Below, in pieces: positions 1-9,419 of a stretch of 64,000 nucleotides of DNA. Source of the DNA: Gallionellales bacterium GWA2_54_124 (lineage in GTDB: Bacteria > Pseudomonadota > Gammaproteobacteria > Burkholderiales > Gallionellaceae); NCBI GenBank assembly GCA_001801025.1, contig MGWO01000004.1, positions 124,001-188,000 of the forward strand, in the 5' to 3' direction. The position numbers and the translations under genes are program-made. Numbering within the stretch: position 1 is the first letter of the stretch; every line of letters begins with the position of its first letter. Under the pieces are notes generated by a model. That model had not been told where the DNA came from. It did not search any database and saw only the letters and a program-made list of their open reading frames with translations.

Positions 1-42
1 AAACAATATCCGAATCCGGCCCCATAGACTCTAAAATGCATT

Positions 43-3000
43 TTACTCGCTGATTAAGGGCTGACCGTCTTCGACGTTGATCTCTTCGGCGAAAACTGGG
101 AACAGCAGCGGTAGCAACAGCAAGGTAAACAGCGTTGCAGAGATGATGCCGCCGACGATCACCACGGCAAAGGGCCGCTGCGTTTCAGACCCGATGCCGT
201 GCGACAAGGCTGCGGGTAAAAGACCGATACCCGCCATCATCGCGGTCATCAGGATAGGGCGCAGGCGCGCAACAGCCCCGTCCATCACACTCCCGGCGAG
301 GGCCTTCCCGTTACGCATCCCCTCCATGAACTGCTCGACCATGATCACCCCGTTTTGCACCGAAATGCCGGCCACTGCGATAAACCCGACCGCAGCAGAC
401 ACGGACATATGTAAACCTGCCAATCCCAACCCGGCGAGTCCGCCGATCAGTGTGAACGGCACCATCAAAATCACCAGCAAGGCTTTTCGCATCGATTTAA
501 AGGCCCAGAACAGCAACACGAAGATCATCAGAATCGATACCGGCACAATCACCTTCAGACGTTTGATCGCGCGCTGCTGATTCTCAAACTGTCCGCCCCA
601 GGTCATGGTGTAACCCGGCGGCAAAGTGACTTGTGCATTGACCTTATCCATCGCTTCGGCCACAAAACTCCCCTGATCGCGTTTTAGCAAGTTAGCTTTC
701 ACCGCCACCACCCGTCCGCCGCCCTCGCGCCCGACCCGTGCAGCACCTTGCCTTACTTCTATACTGGCAATTGAACCCAACGGAATCGCCCCCCCGTTAG
801 CGAGTGCAATCGGCAGATCACCGACATCATCAACTGCATTGCGATTTCGTTCGTTGATGCGCACCGTCACGTCGAAACGGCGGTCTCCCTCATAAAATAC
901 ATTAACTGTACTGCCAGCCAGCACCGTCTGTATAGTCGCATTCACGTCACTGATATTAAGCCCGTAGCGCGACATACGCTGACGGTCCAGCGTAATGTTT
1001 AACTCGGTTTGCCCGCCCACTTTAATCGCGGCCACATCGGCAGAGCCGCGTATACCTGCAAGAATGCCTGCCACCTGCGTTGACTTATCTTCAAGTATTT
1101 CCAGATCAGGGCCGAAAATTTTGACCGAAATTTCCCCCTTCACACCGGACAAAGCTTCTTCGACATTATCCTGTATCACCTGAGAAAAATTGGTCGGCAC
1201 GCCCGGGATTTCCTGAATTTTTCGAGTCATATCCGCGATCAGCGCCTCCTTGTCGGCAAAACGCCACACATCATGCGGATTTAAATCCGCCATCACCTCG
1301 AGATTATTCGGTCCCTTAGGATCCGTGCCGTCATCTGGGCGTCCGACCTGCGTGGCGACATTATTCACTTCAGGATAAGCATTCATAATTTTTCGCACCT
1401 CGCGCTCGACCTCCTTGGTTTTGTCGAGCGCGGTCGCCGGCGGCAGGCTGATGGTCAGCCAGATATTCCCTTCATCGAGTTTGGGTAAAAACTCACTCCC
1501 CAGCAACGGCGACAAGGCCAGCGTAATGGCCAGCAAACCGATCGCTCCCGCGACGATGGCTTTTCGATAATCTGCCGCACGAACCAACAAGTTGCGATAG
1601 CGCTCTTGCAGGCGATGCATCCATTCGCTGTGCTGTTCGGCCAGATCCTTATTTTTAACTGCAAAACTCAGCAGCGCCGGCAACAGGGTGAGGGTGAGCA
1701 GGATCGCACCCAGCAGCGCAAAACTCAGCGTAAAAGCCACGGGAGAAAAAATCTTCCCCTCGACTCGCTGAAACGTAAAAATCGGCAAAAAAGCCAGAAT
1801 AATAATCGCTTTAGAAAACAGAATCGGCGTGCCCATCTCAATGCAATTTTGTTTGATCAGATGGATGCGCCATCCGTAAGAATGGTGCTGCGGCAGTTCA
1901 TCGGCCTTAGCCAGCGCGAGCTTCACCATCAGCGCCTCGACCAACACCACGGCGCTGTCGATGATAATCCCGAAATCGACCGCACCCAGCGAAATCAGGT
2001 TGGCTGACACGCCTCTCGCATCGATCAGAATGAAGGCAAACAGCAAGGCCAGCGGAATGATGGCAGCCACCGCCAGCGCTGCATACCAGTTGCGCAGAAA
2101 TAGGATCAGGATCGCCACCACCAGCAGCGCGCCGATGATCAGATTCTCCGTCACCGTGCGCACGGTATGTTTGACCAGTTCGGTGCGATCATAGTAAGGC
2201 ACGATTTTCACGCCGGGCGGCAATTTCATAGTGAGTTCTGCAATGCGCACTTTGAGCGCTTCTACCACCTTGGTCGCATTTTGCCCCTTGGTCATCTGCA
2301 CGATACCCTGCACCACATTATCGTGTTCGTTAAACGCTACCATACCGGAACGAGGACGGTCGCCGATAGCCACCTCTCCCACATCGCCCACCATCACGGT
2401 TTTTCCGTCGCGTGCTACGACTACAACTCGGGCGATGTCATCTAAACTTTGGAACAGACCGATGCTACGCACCACCAGCGACTCATCGCCGCGTTTCAAG
2501 ATGCCGCCGCCGCCGTTGCTGCTGTTCGCATTCAATGCCAGCGACACCTGATCAATGGTGACATTGAATTTTCGCAAATTCGACGGGTTAACCCTGACCT
2601 GATATTCCTTGACCGTCCCGCCAAAACTGACCACATCGGCGACCCCCTGAACCTGACGCAAGGCCGGGCGCAACACCCAGTCCTGCAAGGCACGAACCTC
2701 GGAGGGCGCCATATTCTCAGGTACCTCCAGCACATAACGGTAAATTTCACCGACCGCATTCGTCAATGGCGCAAGTACCGGCTGTGTACCGGGCGGCAGA
2801 TTGACGTTCTGCAATTTTTCCAGCACCTGCTGACGTGCGAAATAATCATCGGTGTTGTCAGAAAAGGTCAGAGTGATGATCGAGAGCCCTGTGATCGACA
2901 CCGAGCGCAGTTGCGTCATGCGCGGTACGCCGCTCATTTCCCGCTCGATCGGCAGCGTCACACTGCGTTCGACTTCTTCGGGCGCCTTACCCTGCACTTG

Positions 3001-3153
3001 CGTGACGATCTGCACCTGCACATCCTGAACATCGGGAAACGCTTCGATCGGCAGGTTATCCAGCGCACGCCAGCCGAATACCAGCAGCACCAGCGAGCCT
3101 GCCAGCACGAACACGCGCTGTTGCAGCGCGAAGGTAATCAGTTTTTCCAGCAT
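43..3153 (-). CDS. czcA: Heavy-metal efflux RND transporter, CzcA type
   Basis: This is the inner-membrane proton-driven pump of a tripartite metal efflux system that moves divalent cations to the outside. The protein has 1036 residues, the usual RND length. It has an N-terminal membrane helix (about 12-30), a large periplasmic loop, a helix block (about 335-480), a second periplasmic loop and a terminal helix block. The helix carrying the proton relay reads DFGIIIDSAVVLVE, with D393, D399 and E406. This acidic triad is the signature of CzcA/CnrA/NccA pumps for Co, Zn, Cd or Ni; CusA pumps for Cu/Ag have a different motif. The start codon overlaps the stop of the adaptor gene, so it is the third gene of a three-gene operon. 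No metal-sensing regulator is seen next to it. The substrate is inferred from the motif only. Confidence 0.93.
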   Translation of the reverse strand: MLEKLITFALQQRVFVLAGSLVLLVFGWRALDNLPIEAFPDVQDVQVQIVTQVQGKAPEEVERSVTLPIEREMSGVPRMTQLRSVSITGLSIITLTFSDNTDDYFARQQVLEKLQNVNLPPGTQPVLAPLTNAVGEIYRYVLEVPENMAPSEVRALQDWVLRPALRQVQGVADVVSFGGTVKEYQVRVNPSNLRKFNVTIDQVSLALNANSSNGGGGILKRGDESLVVRSIGLFQSLDDIARVVVVARDGKTVMVGDVGEVAIGDRPRSGMVAFNEHDNVVQGIVQMTKGQNATKVVEALKVRIAELTMKLPPGVKIVPYYDRTELVKHTVRTVTENLIIGALLVVAILILFLRNWYAALAVAAIIPLALLFAFILIDARGVSANLISLGAVDFGIIIDSAVVLVEALMVKLALAKADELPQHHSYGWRIHLIKQNCIEMGTPILFSKAIIILAFLPIFTFQRVEGKIFSPVAFTLSFALLGAILLTLTLLPALLSFAVKNKDLAEQHSEWMHRLQERYRNLLVRAADYRKAIVAGAIGLLAITLALSPLLGSEFLPKLDEGNIWLTISLPPATALDKTKEVEREVRKIMNAYPEVNNVATQVGRPDDGTDPKGPNNLEVMADLNPHDVWRFADKEALIADMTRKIQEIPGVPTNFSQVIQDNVEEALSGVKGEISVKIFGPDLEILEDKSTQVAGILAGIRGSADVAAIKVGGQTELNITLDRQRMSRYGLNISDVNATIQTVLAGSTVNVFYEGDRRFDVTVRINERNRNAVDDVGDLPIALANGGAIPLGSIASIEVRQGAARVGREGGGRVVAVKANLLKRDQGSFVAEAMDKVNAQVTLPPGYTMTWGGQFENQQRAIKRLKVIVPVSILMIFVLLFWAFKSMRKALLVILMVPFTLIGGLAGLGLAGLHMSVSAAVGFIAVAGISVQNGVIMVEQFMEGMRNGKALAGSVMDGAVARLRPILMTAMMAGIGLLPAALSHGIGSETQRPFAVVIVGGIISATLFTLLLLPLLFPVFAEEINVEDGQPLISE

Positions 3154-4298
3154 CAGTCGATACCCGCAAGTTCGGCGTTGAGCAGCAATGCGCCTGTGGT
3201 CACAACCCGCTCACCCACTTTAAGTCCTTCTTTGATATAGCTCTCGTTGTGCCCCTGCAAGCCGAGCGTGACACGGCGGCGCTGCAGCACCCCCGCGCTT
3301 TGTTCGACGAACACATAACTGAACAGTCCTTGCGTGACGATCGCCGTATTCGGCACACGCGGCAAACTGTCATGCACACTGGCGATCGGCCAGACGCGCG
3401 CATACATTTCGGGTTTGAGTTTCAGATGTAGATTATCGATTTCACAACGCACCTGCATGCGCCGTGTCGCAGGATCGAGCGCACCGGCGATCACCGTAAT
3501 TTTTCCGGTAAACAGTTCATTCGGATATGCATCAACCTGCGCCATCATGGCCTGCCCTACACTCACCTTACCCATTTGCTGCTCAGGCAAATCGACCTGT
3601 ATCCACACATGAGCCGGATCGGTGATAACAAACAAGGGATTTGGGGCATCAGGGCGCACTTCGCTGCCTGAACTGACCTGTCGTTCGCTGACCACACCCG
3701 CGTGAGGTGACACCAAAACAAACTGCCCCGGCGCACGACCCGGGTTTCCAGTCAGATTATTCAATCGGGCGCGGGCGCGCGCCGCTTCCGCTTCCGCCTG
3801 ATGACTGTCGGCTTCGGCATTTTCCAGATCCTTGCGCGCAATCCCCTTGGCATCAAACAACAAACGCGCGCGCTCAAAAGCTTCCTGTTTGCGCAGCAAA
3901 TCGGCATCCGCACGACTGCTGTCCGCCACCGCCTGCGCATAATCGGGCGAATCGAGCACCAGGATTCCTTCGCCCTTTGCAACCTGACGACCTGTTTCCG
4001 CCAAAATTTTCACAACCCGCCCTGCTACAGGCGAAAAAACCCGTGCCGTACGGTTGTCATCATAGGCAATCCGGGCATTCATGGGTTCGACCAATGGTTC
4101 GGGAAAAGCTTCAACAGCCGCGATTTTAATGAAAGACAACTGCGGTGCATTGGCATCAAAATGCAAGGTATCCGTTAATTTATGCGCCGCTGGCACTGGC
4201 TGCACACCCTCGTCAGTCACATGCGGCCAAGAAAAATAAATCACGAACAGCAATACAACGACTGATACCGCCACAATACGTTTATCGAATTTGATCAT
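3153..4298 (-). CDS. czcB: Periplasmic adaptor subunit of RND efflux system (membrane fusion protein)
   Basis: This adaptor protein links the RND pump to the outer-membrane channel. It has 381 residues: an N-terminal membrane anchor (about 7-24), a barrel-sandwich/lipoyl half (FSPVAGRVVKILAETGRQV), an alanine- and arginine-rich alpha-hairpin (about 120-185), the second lipoyl half (VSPHAGVVSERQV) and a C-terminal beta-barrel region. Four-base overlaps with the genes on both sides point to translational coupling. No His-rich metal-binding N-terminus of the kind some CzcB proteins carry is visible. Assignment to the CzcB/CusB family rests on this architecture and on the neighbouring CzcA-type pump. 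Confidence 0.9.
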   Translation of the reverse strand: MIKFDKRIVAVSVVVLLFVIYFSWPHVTDEGVQPVPAAHKLTDTLHFDANAPQLSFIKIAAVEAFPEPLVEPMNARIAYDDNRTARVFSPVAGRVVKILAETGRQVAKGEGILVLDSPDYAQAVADSSRADADLLRKQEAFERARLLFDAKGIARKDLENAEADSHQAEAEAARARARLNNLTGNPGRAPGQFVLVSPHAGVVSERQVSSGSEVRPDAPNPLFVITDPAHVWIQVDLPEQQMGKVSVGQAMMAQVDAYPNELFTGKITVIAGALDPATRRMQVRCEIDNLHLKLKPEMYARVWPIASVHDSLPRVPNTAIVTQGLFSYVFVEQSAGVLQRRRVTLGLQGHNESYIKEGLKVGERVVTTGALLLNAELAGID

Positions 4299-5842
4299 GA
4301 AGCATTCACTCCCTGTAACGAATTTGGTACAACAGCCTTATCAGCCGGCCAATTCCACCAGCCGCCACCCAAGGCCTGATACAAGACCGCGGTATCACCC
4401 AGTCGCGCCGTTTGCGCTTGCACCAGGCTTAATGTGGTGAGCTGATAGGCTTGTTCTGCGAGTAACAAAGCCTGATAACTGACATAACCCAGCTGATATT
4501 GATTGCGGGTGAGCGCCAGCACTTTTTTGCTCGCCTGCTCGGAGGCCGCAGCCGCTGCAAGCGTCTGTGCGTCAAATTCGATGTTGTGCAGCGTATCGGC
4601 CACATTCTGCAAGGCCGCGATCACCGTGCCGCGATACTGTGCAGCCGCCTGAGCCAGTGCCTGTTCGGCGCCTTTAGATTGCGCCTTGAGCGTGCCGCCG
4701 TCAAAAATCGTCTGTGCGACATTGCCTATCACGCTAAAAAACCCGCCACCGGTGCGAAACATCCAGTCGGGTGCCGCCGCCATCCCGCCCATTGCCGCTT
4801 GAACCGAAAATTGCGGTAAACGATTAGCGATTGCAACACCATATTGTGCACTGGCGTATTGCAGTTTCGCCTCAGCAATACACACGTCGGGACGCTGTTC
4901 AACCAACTGAGACGGAAGACTCAAGGGCAATTCGGCAGGCAACTGCAAGTCGGTCAGTTCAAAGGTTTCAGGCACATCCAGATCGGGCGTATGACCCGAG
5001 AGCGCGCGAATCAGATCGCGCGTTTGCTCCAGTTGATTGCGTAAGGTCGGCAATACCTGTTGCGACTGGGCTAAGGCGGATTCTGCCGCCGCCAAATCGA
5101 TTTCGGCAAGATAACCCAACGCCAGCTGCCGGCGCATGATCTCAACATTTTCATGATTGATTGCAATCACCCGCTCAACTGCAGCCAACTGCGCACGCAC
5201 ACTCGCCTCCTGAAATGCGGCGGCAACCAGATTAGAAGCAAGGGTAATATAAGTCGCCTGCAACTGCATCTGCTGCATTTGCGCCTGCGCCTCGGCCGAC
5301 TCTACCCGCCGCCGCTGTGAACCGAATACATCCGGTACGTAGCCGATATTGAGCTGCGCGACATGGAAATTGTAATACGCTGGGCCATTGAACTTCGGGC
5401 CAGCCGGATTCGAGTAGGTTTGAATCAGCGTACCGTTGCCCTGCATTCCCGGTGAACTCCCCCCGTTATTACCTGCCAGCTTGTTGCGTGAGGGTGAATA
5501 ACTCACGCCGACAGTCGGATAGAAAAACCCCTGTTGTGCAATCACGCTTTGCTGTGCCTGACGCAACGCCGCCTGCGCCGCTTCGATATCGGGATTTGCA
5601 AGAAAAGCGCGTTCAATAAGTGCGTTGAGTTTTGCGGAACCAAACAACAACCACCAGTCCGCCGGAATCTGCTTAGTCGCGCTAAAGAATTGCGCCTTGC
5701 CGTGCAAGCTATTGGCTGAGGCAGTCGCAACAATCGCCTGCGGCGCATAAGTAATGGCCTGAGGCGCTACCGGGCGCTTGAAGTCCGGGCCGGCAGTACA
5801 CCCTGACAGCAGCACGATCAAAAACAGTACTTTTCTAATCAA
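4295..5842 (-). CDS. Outer membrane efflux lipoprotein, NodT/TolC family
   Basis: This is the outer-membrane channel of the metal efflux system. The mature part starts with a lipobox (FLIVLLSGC) followed by TAGPDFKRP, the classic NodT-family opening. The rest shows the two TolC-like repeats, with long coiled alpha-helices rich in Ala and Gln. The frame is open upstream to 5959, but that extension (MLVLDCLNSM...) does not look like a signal peptide and runs over a decayed integrase on the other strand. A TTG at 5842 (TTG ATT AGA AAA GTA) puts a short basic n-region directly before the hydrophobic lipoprotein signal, so it is preferred. The exact start remains uncertain. It is the first gene of the operon, so the promoter should lie around 5850-5960. 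Confidence 0.85.
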   Translation of the reverse strand: MIRKVLFLIVLLSGCTAGPDFKRPVAPQAITYAPQAIVATASANSLHGKAQFFSATKQIPADWWLLFGSAKLNALIERAFLANPDIEAAQAALRQAQQSVIAQQGFFYPTVGVSYSPSRNKLAGNNGGSSPGMQGNGTLIQTYSNPAGPKFNGPAYYNFHVAQLNIGYVPDVFGSQRRRVESAEAQAQMQQMQLQATYITLASNLVAAAFQEASVRAQLAAVERVIAINHENVEIMRRQLALGYLAEIDLAAAESALAQSQQVLPTLRNQLEQTRDLIRALSGHTPDLDVPETFELTDLQLPAELPLSLPSQLVEQRPDVCIAEAKLQYASAQYGVAIANRLPQFSVQAAMGGMAAAPDWMFRTGGGFFSVIGNVAQTIFDGGTLKAQSKGAEQALAQAAAQYRGTVIAALQNVADTLHNIEFDAQTLAAAAASEQASKKVLALTRNQYQLGYVSYQALLLAEQAYQLTTLSLVQAQTARLGDTAVLYQALGGGWWNWPADKAVVPNSLQGVNAS

Positions 5843-5963
5843 GATAATCAATCCGTAAAAGTCAGCAAAAATCCGCCAGAGGAAGCAAAGGACGCGAATA
5901 CTAGCAGATTTATGTGAAGATACTTCCGTCATGGAGTTTAGACAGTCCAAGACAAGCACGTCA

Positions 5964-6389
5964 TCGATTGATGGCGATGCGCTTTGCGTGATTCAGAAAA
6001 AAACAAAGTACGCATCCCTGTTGATGCAGGTGTGAATGGCATGACGATTGCCAGCGTGATCAAGTCATGCCGGGATAGTATTGTGAGCCTCTGATTTGTT
6101 CACCATTCAAAAAATGCCAATCTTACCCAACCCGGTGATCAGGTCTGGATTGACACCATCTCCCACCGATTTGCAGACACAATGGATATTGCCAGAGTAA
6201 AAGGCGAGGAAAGAAAAACCCCGCCATCATTCCACGAGATACGTTCGCTCGCCATCAGATTGTATGCAAATCAATACAACCCGGAGTTTTTCACAGGCAA
6301 TCGCCGGCCATAAAGACGCATCAATGACTGCTATATATCGTGATGTTCGTGGTGTGGAATGGGTGCAAGTACAAGCTAATATTGGTTGA
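5964..6389 (+). pseudogene. Decayed phage tyrosine integrase, C-terminal catalytic domain
   Basis: Three pieces on the plus strand reassemble into the end of a lambda/P22-like integrase. The first piece (frame of 5964) gives IDGDALCVIQKKTK. After a frame change in the A-rich run near 5997-6007 the second piece gives VRIPVDAGVNGMTIASVIKS, then an in-frame TGA at 6092-6094, FVHHSKN, and the box PPSFHEIRSLAIRLY with the catalytic H-x-x-R. A second frame change, explained by one extra T in the T5 run at 6287-6291, restores SQAIAGHKDASMTAIYRDV with the GHK box and the nucleophile tyrosine, and ends at the TGA at 6387. The N-terminal half is missing. No att site or tRNA was recognised beside it, and no other phage gene is present. 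Confidence 0.85.
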
Positions 6390-6524
6390 GGTTTTGGGGG
6401 AATTCTGGAAAAGAAAAAATATATTTATAAATCAAAAAGTTACACAATAGACAGATATTTCCCATGCAAACAAATAATACAGAAACGTTGTTATTCATCA
6501 TTATCACGCTCAATTATGGCTCAT

Positions 6525-6553
6525 AAAAAAACCGGCACAGGGCCGGCTTTTTT
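6525..6553 (-). terminator. Rho-independent terminator after pfp
   Basis: A GC hairpin (CCGGC 6532-6536 pairing with GCCGG 6542-6546) is flanked by A6-7 on one side and T6 on the other. It lies 16 bases past the pfp stop and could work in either direction. Confidence 0.75.
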
Positions 6554-6568
6554 AATGCAAAAAGTTAA

Positions 6569-7756
6569 TTACAGACGGCCGATTTTAGGCAACTCCCCCA
6601 CCAGCGGCGCGACATAGTCGATCCACGCCTGCGTCACATCATTGCCCGCAGCATTGATATACTCGTCCTTCATTTCAGTCGCTTCACGCGCAACAGATGA
6701 CAGCGGCGTGATGAAGCATTCGCTCTGATAGGGCACACTCGACAGACGGCGGATTGACACGGAACCTGGAACACCCGTTTTCGCCGCATGGTTCACCGCA
6801 AAATCGCCCACCTGACGCGCCTCAGTGGCATCAATCGGAGAGATGATGGTCGGGAAAGAGCGTTGCAGATAACCGAATGTATCCGCGCGTACACGCACTT
6901 TTTCGCCCGGGAAAGCGGCTTTCACCAGCGCGGCCAGCGTATCGCCCAGTGCACCGCTGCCGGAGAGCTGAATATTGCCGTGTGAATCGCGCTCGCCACT
7001 TGTTGAAATCGGATTGCCATCCTTATCGGTGATCCCTTCGGACACCGCGATCACACAGCGGCCATATTTAGCCACCGCATCGCGCACATCCTGCTGGAAA
7101 GATTCAACATTGAACACGCGTTCCGGCAAATAGATCAGATGGGGGCCATCCGTTTCAGACTGGCGCGCAAGCGCGGCAGCTGCGGTCAAAAATCCGGCGC
7201 TACGCCCCATCACCACGTTAACCTTGATCCCCGGCAGCGCGTTGTTGTCGCGGTCGTCCCCCATGAAGGCCAGCGCAACAAAGCGGGCAGCAGACGCAAA
7301 GCCCGGGCAGTGATCGGTCACCTTCAGATCGTTATCGATGGTCTTGGGGATATGCACGGTACAAAAATCGTAATTCGCCTCTTTCGCCATCTCGGCGATA
7401 ATATGCGCCGTTTCAGCCGAGTCATTGCCGCCCACGTAGAAAAAGTAACGAACGTCGTGCTTTTTGAAGACTTCAAAAACTTTTTCGCATTCGGCACGAC
7501 CGGGTTTCAAACGCACCGAACCCAATGCAGCAGCAGGTGTTGCCGCAACCAACTCTAATTGCTCAACGCTTTGCGTGGTCAGATCGATGAAATCTTCCTT
7601 CATGATACCGGCGATGCCATGGTGCGCACCGAGAATACCGGTAATACAAGCGTGTTTTCGTGCTGCCAGAATCGCGCCTACCAGTGACTGATTGATCACC
7701 GCTGTAGGGCCGCCTGATTGACCGATAACCATCTTGCCGATAAGTTGCTTAGCCAT
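6569..7756 (-). CDS. pfp: Pyrophosphate-dependent 6-phosphofructokinase
   Basis: The enzyme phosphorylates fructose 6-phosphate to fructose 1,6-bisphosphate using PPi instead of ATP, reversibly, in the cytoplasm. The 395-residue protein has the phosphate-donor loop GQSGGPTAVIN near the N-terminus, GGNDSAETA (about 113-121; ATP enzymes have GGDGS here), and PKTIDNDLKVTDHCPGF with the catalytic TIDND. A small residue is replaced by an acidic-side-chain pattern at the donor site, as in PPi-type enzymes. A clear ribosome-binding site (AGGAG) precedes the ATG. The gene diverges from ppa, the soluble pyrophosphatase that competes for the same phosphoryl donor. No separate ATP-dependent phosphofructokinase is seen in the window. 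Confidence 0.95.
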   Translation of the reverse strand: MAKQLIGKMVIGQSGGPTAVINQSLVGAILAARKHACITGILGAHHGIAGIMKEDFIDLTTQSVEQLELVAATPAAALGSVRLKPGRAECEKVFEVFKKHDVRYFFYVGGNDSAETAHIIAEMAKEANYDFCTVHIPKTIDNDLKVTDHCPGFASAARFVALAFMGDDRDNNALPGIKVNVVMGRSAGFLTAAAALARQSETDGPHLIYLPERVFNVESFQQDVRDAVAKYGRCVIAVSEGITDKDGNPISTSGERDSHGNIQLSGSGALGDTLAALVKAAFPGEKVRVRADTFGYLQRSFPTIISPIDATEARQVGDFAVNHAAKTGVPGSVSIRRLSSVPYQSECFITPLSSVAREATEMKDEYINAAGNDVTQAWIDYVAPLVGELPKIGRL

Positions 7757-7824
7757 AACATCGTCTCCTTAAAATTATAATGAAGGCATTTTAACCGAAT
7801 ACGACACGACTGCGCCGCATCGCT

Positions 7825-7830
7825 TATAAT
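7825..7830 (+). promoter_or_regulatory. ppa: -10 element of the ppa-folD promoter
   Basis: A perfect TATAAT lies 46 bases upstream of the ppa start codon. The -35 position (about 7802-7807, CGACAC) is a weak match, so this is called from the -10 box and its position alone. Confidence 0.45.
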
Positions 7831-7870
7831 TGTGCCGTCTTTTCATTACAACTTACACCAAGGAGATGCC

Positions 7871-8413
7871 ATGAGCTTGCTGAACGTCCGTCCCGGAAAC
7901 AAATTACCCCACGAATGCAATGTCATCATTGAAATCCCGAAACACGCAGACCCTGTCAAATATGAAGTAGACAAGGCATCCGGCGTGCTGGTCGTCGATC
8001 GCTTCATCGGCTCCTTGATGCGTTACCCCTGTAACTACGGCTTCATCCCTGAAACCATCGCTGACGATGGCGATCCGGTCGATGTGCTGGTCATCACCCC
8101 GTTCCCTATCGTACACGGCGCAATCATCCCCTGCCGCCCTGTTGGCGTATTGATGATGAGCGACGAAGGCGGCGACGATGCGAAAATTATCGCCGTACCG
8201 ACCGATAAGCTCACTCCGCTGTATCACGAAATCAAAACCTACGAAGATCTGCCTAAGATCACGCTCGAGCAGATCAAGCATTTCTTCGAACTGTACAAGG
8301 CGCTCGAACCCGGCAAGTGGGTCAAAATCCGCGGCTGGGAAGGCGTTGATGCTGCACACAACGAAATCACGAACGGTCTGGCCGCCTACAAAAAAGAAGT
8401 TGCGGGTAAATAA
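7871..8413 (+). CDS. ppa: Inorganic pyrophosphatase (family I)
   Basis: This cytoplasmic Mg-dependent enzyme hydrolyses PPi to two phosphates and pulls biosynthetic reactions forward. The 180-residue protein has the family I metal-binding signature [10 protein letters not shown], the [11 protein letters not shown] block and the C-terminal [10 protein letters not shown] segment. The start at 7871 (MSLLNVRPG) is chosen because AAGGAG sits six bases before it. An in-frame ATG at 7832 lacks such a site and would lie at the predicted transcription start. The stop codon overlaps the folD start (TAATG), so the two are co-transcribed. Confidence 0.96.
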   Translation: MSLLNVRPGNKLPHECNVIIEIPKHADPVKYEVDKASGVLVVDRFIGSLMRYPCNYGFIPETIADDGDPVDVLVITPFPIVHGAIIPCRPVGVLMMSDEGGDDAKIIAVPTDKLTPLYHEIKTYEDLPKITLEQIKHFFELYKALEPGKWVKIRGWEGVDAAHNEITNGLAAYKKEVAGK

Positions 8414-9273
8414 TGACAGCACACATCATTGACGGCAAGGCCATTGCAGCTCAGGTGCGTGCCGAGTGGAAAGTCCGCGCAGACACCTTGATCGCCCGCG
8501 GCATCACGCCCGGCATGGCGGTGATCATCGTAGGAAACGATCCCGCTTCCAAGGTATATGTGGCCAACAAAGTACGCGCCTGTGCGGAGCTGGGCCTTTA
8601 CTCGATACACGTGGAACTGCCCGCGGATACAACGGAAACTGCGCTGCTAGCTGAGGTCGAGAAGTTAAATCGCGATCCGCTGATACACGGCATCCTGGTG
8701 CAACTGCCGCTGCCAAAACATCTGGATGCGCATAAAGTCATTGAAGCGATCAATCCCGACAAGGATGTAGACGGTTTCCATGAAAAAAATGTCGGCGCAC
8801 TGGTGACGGGCCAGACGCCCTTCCCTTCCTGCACGCCTTATGGCGTGATGGTGATGCTGGAAAAAACCGGCATCAGTATTGAGGGCAAGCACGCGGTGAT
8901 CGTCGGGCGCAGCAATATCGTCGGCAAACCGATGGCGCTGCTGTTGCTGCATAAAAATGCGACCGTCACGATCTGCACCTCCAAAACGGTTGATCTGGCC
9001 AAACACACTCGGGATGCGGACATTCTGGTCGCCGCTGTCGGTCGCCCCAACTTCATCACAGGCGACATGGTGAAACCCGGCGCTGTCGTTATTGACGTGG
9101 GCATCAACCGCAACGCGGAAGGTAAACTTTGCGGCGACGTGGATTTTGCCAGCGTGAAACCCGTAGCGGGCTACATCACCCCGGTACCGGGCGGCGTGGG
9201 TCCGATGACCATCACCATGCTGGTTGCCAATACGGTCAGAGCTGCAGAACGACTGTCGGCAGTGAACAAGTAA
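8413..9273 (+). CDS. folD: Bifunctional methylenetetrahydrofolate dehydrogenase / methenyl-THF cyclohydrolase
   Basis: FolD interconverts 5,10-methylene-, 5,10-methenyl- and 10-formyl-tetrahydrofolate with NADP in the cytoplasm. The 286-residue protein carries the catalytic segment [14 protein letters not shown] (Tyr and Lys of the Y-x3-K motif), the family block [21 protein letters not shown], the nucleotide-binding [15 protein letters not shown] and the C-terminal [14 protein letters not shown]. Its length is standard. The ATG overlaps the ppa stop by one base, and a strong terminator follows, closing the ppa-folD unit. Confidence 0.97.
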   Translation: MTAHIIDGKAIAAQVRAEWKVRADTLIARGITPGMAVIIVGNDPASKVYVANKVRACAELGLYSIHVELPADTTETALLAEVEKLNRDPLIHGILVQLPLPKHLDAHKVIEAINPDKDVDGFHEKNVGALVTGQTPFPSCTPYGVMVMLEKTGISIEGKHAVIVGRSNIVGKPMALLLLHKNATVTICTSKTVDLAKHTRDADILVAAVGRPNFITGDMVKPGAVVIDVGINRNAEGKLCGDVDFASVKPVAGYITPVPGGVGPMTITMLVANTVRAAERLSAVNK

Positions 9274-9289
9274 TTCAACCCGACAGATG

Positions 9290-9317
9290 ACAAAATGACC
9301 GCAAGCGGTCATTTTGT
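9290..9317 (+). terminator. Terminator of the ppa-folD operon
   Basis: A perfect 13-bp stem (ACAAAATGACCGC, AA loop, complementary arm) lies 16 bases after folD. The A/T-rich base of the stem gives a T-rich 3' end, so it should act on transcripts from either strand. Confidence 0.85.
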
Positions 9318-9419
9318 TTGTGAGCCGCAGCAGGACACAATTGTTTCCCGCACCCGGCACATGTAGGCATCATTCTTCCACAGAGAAAAAACAAGAGAAG
9401 TAACAGCAGGGGGAAACCA

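Noticed and set aside
2449-3240. A 263-codon open frame on the plus strand
   Set aside because: It is antisense to czcA, which is intact and full length.
7774-7779. A TATAAT box upstream of pfp on the minus strand
   Set aside because: It lies directly against the ribosome-binding site, so a transcript from it would start inside that site.
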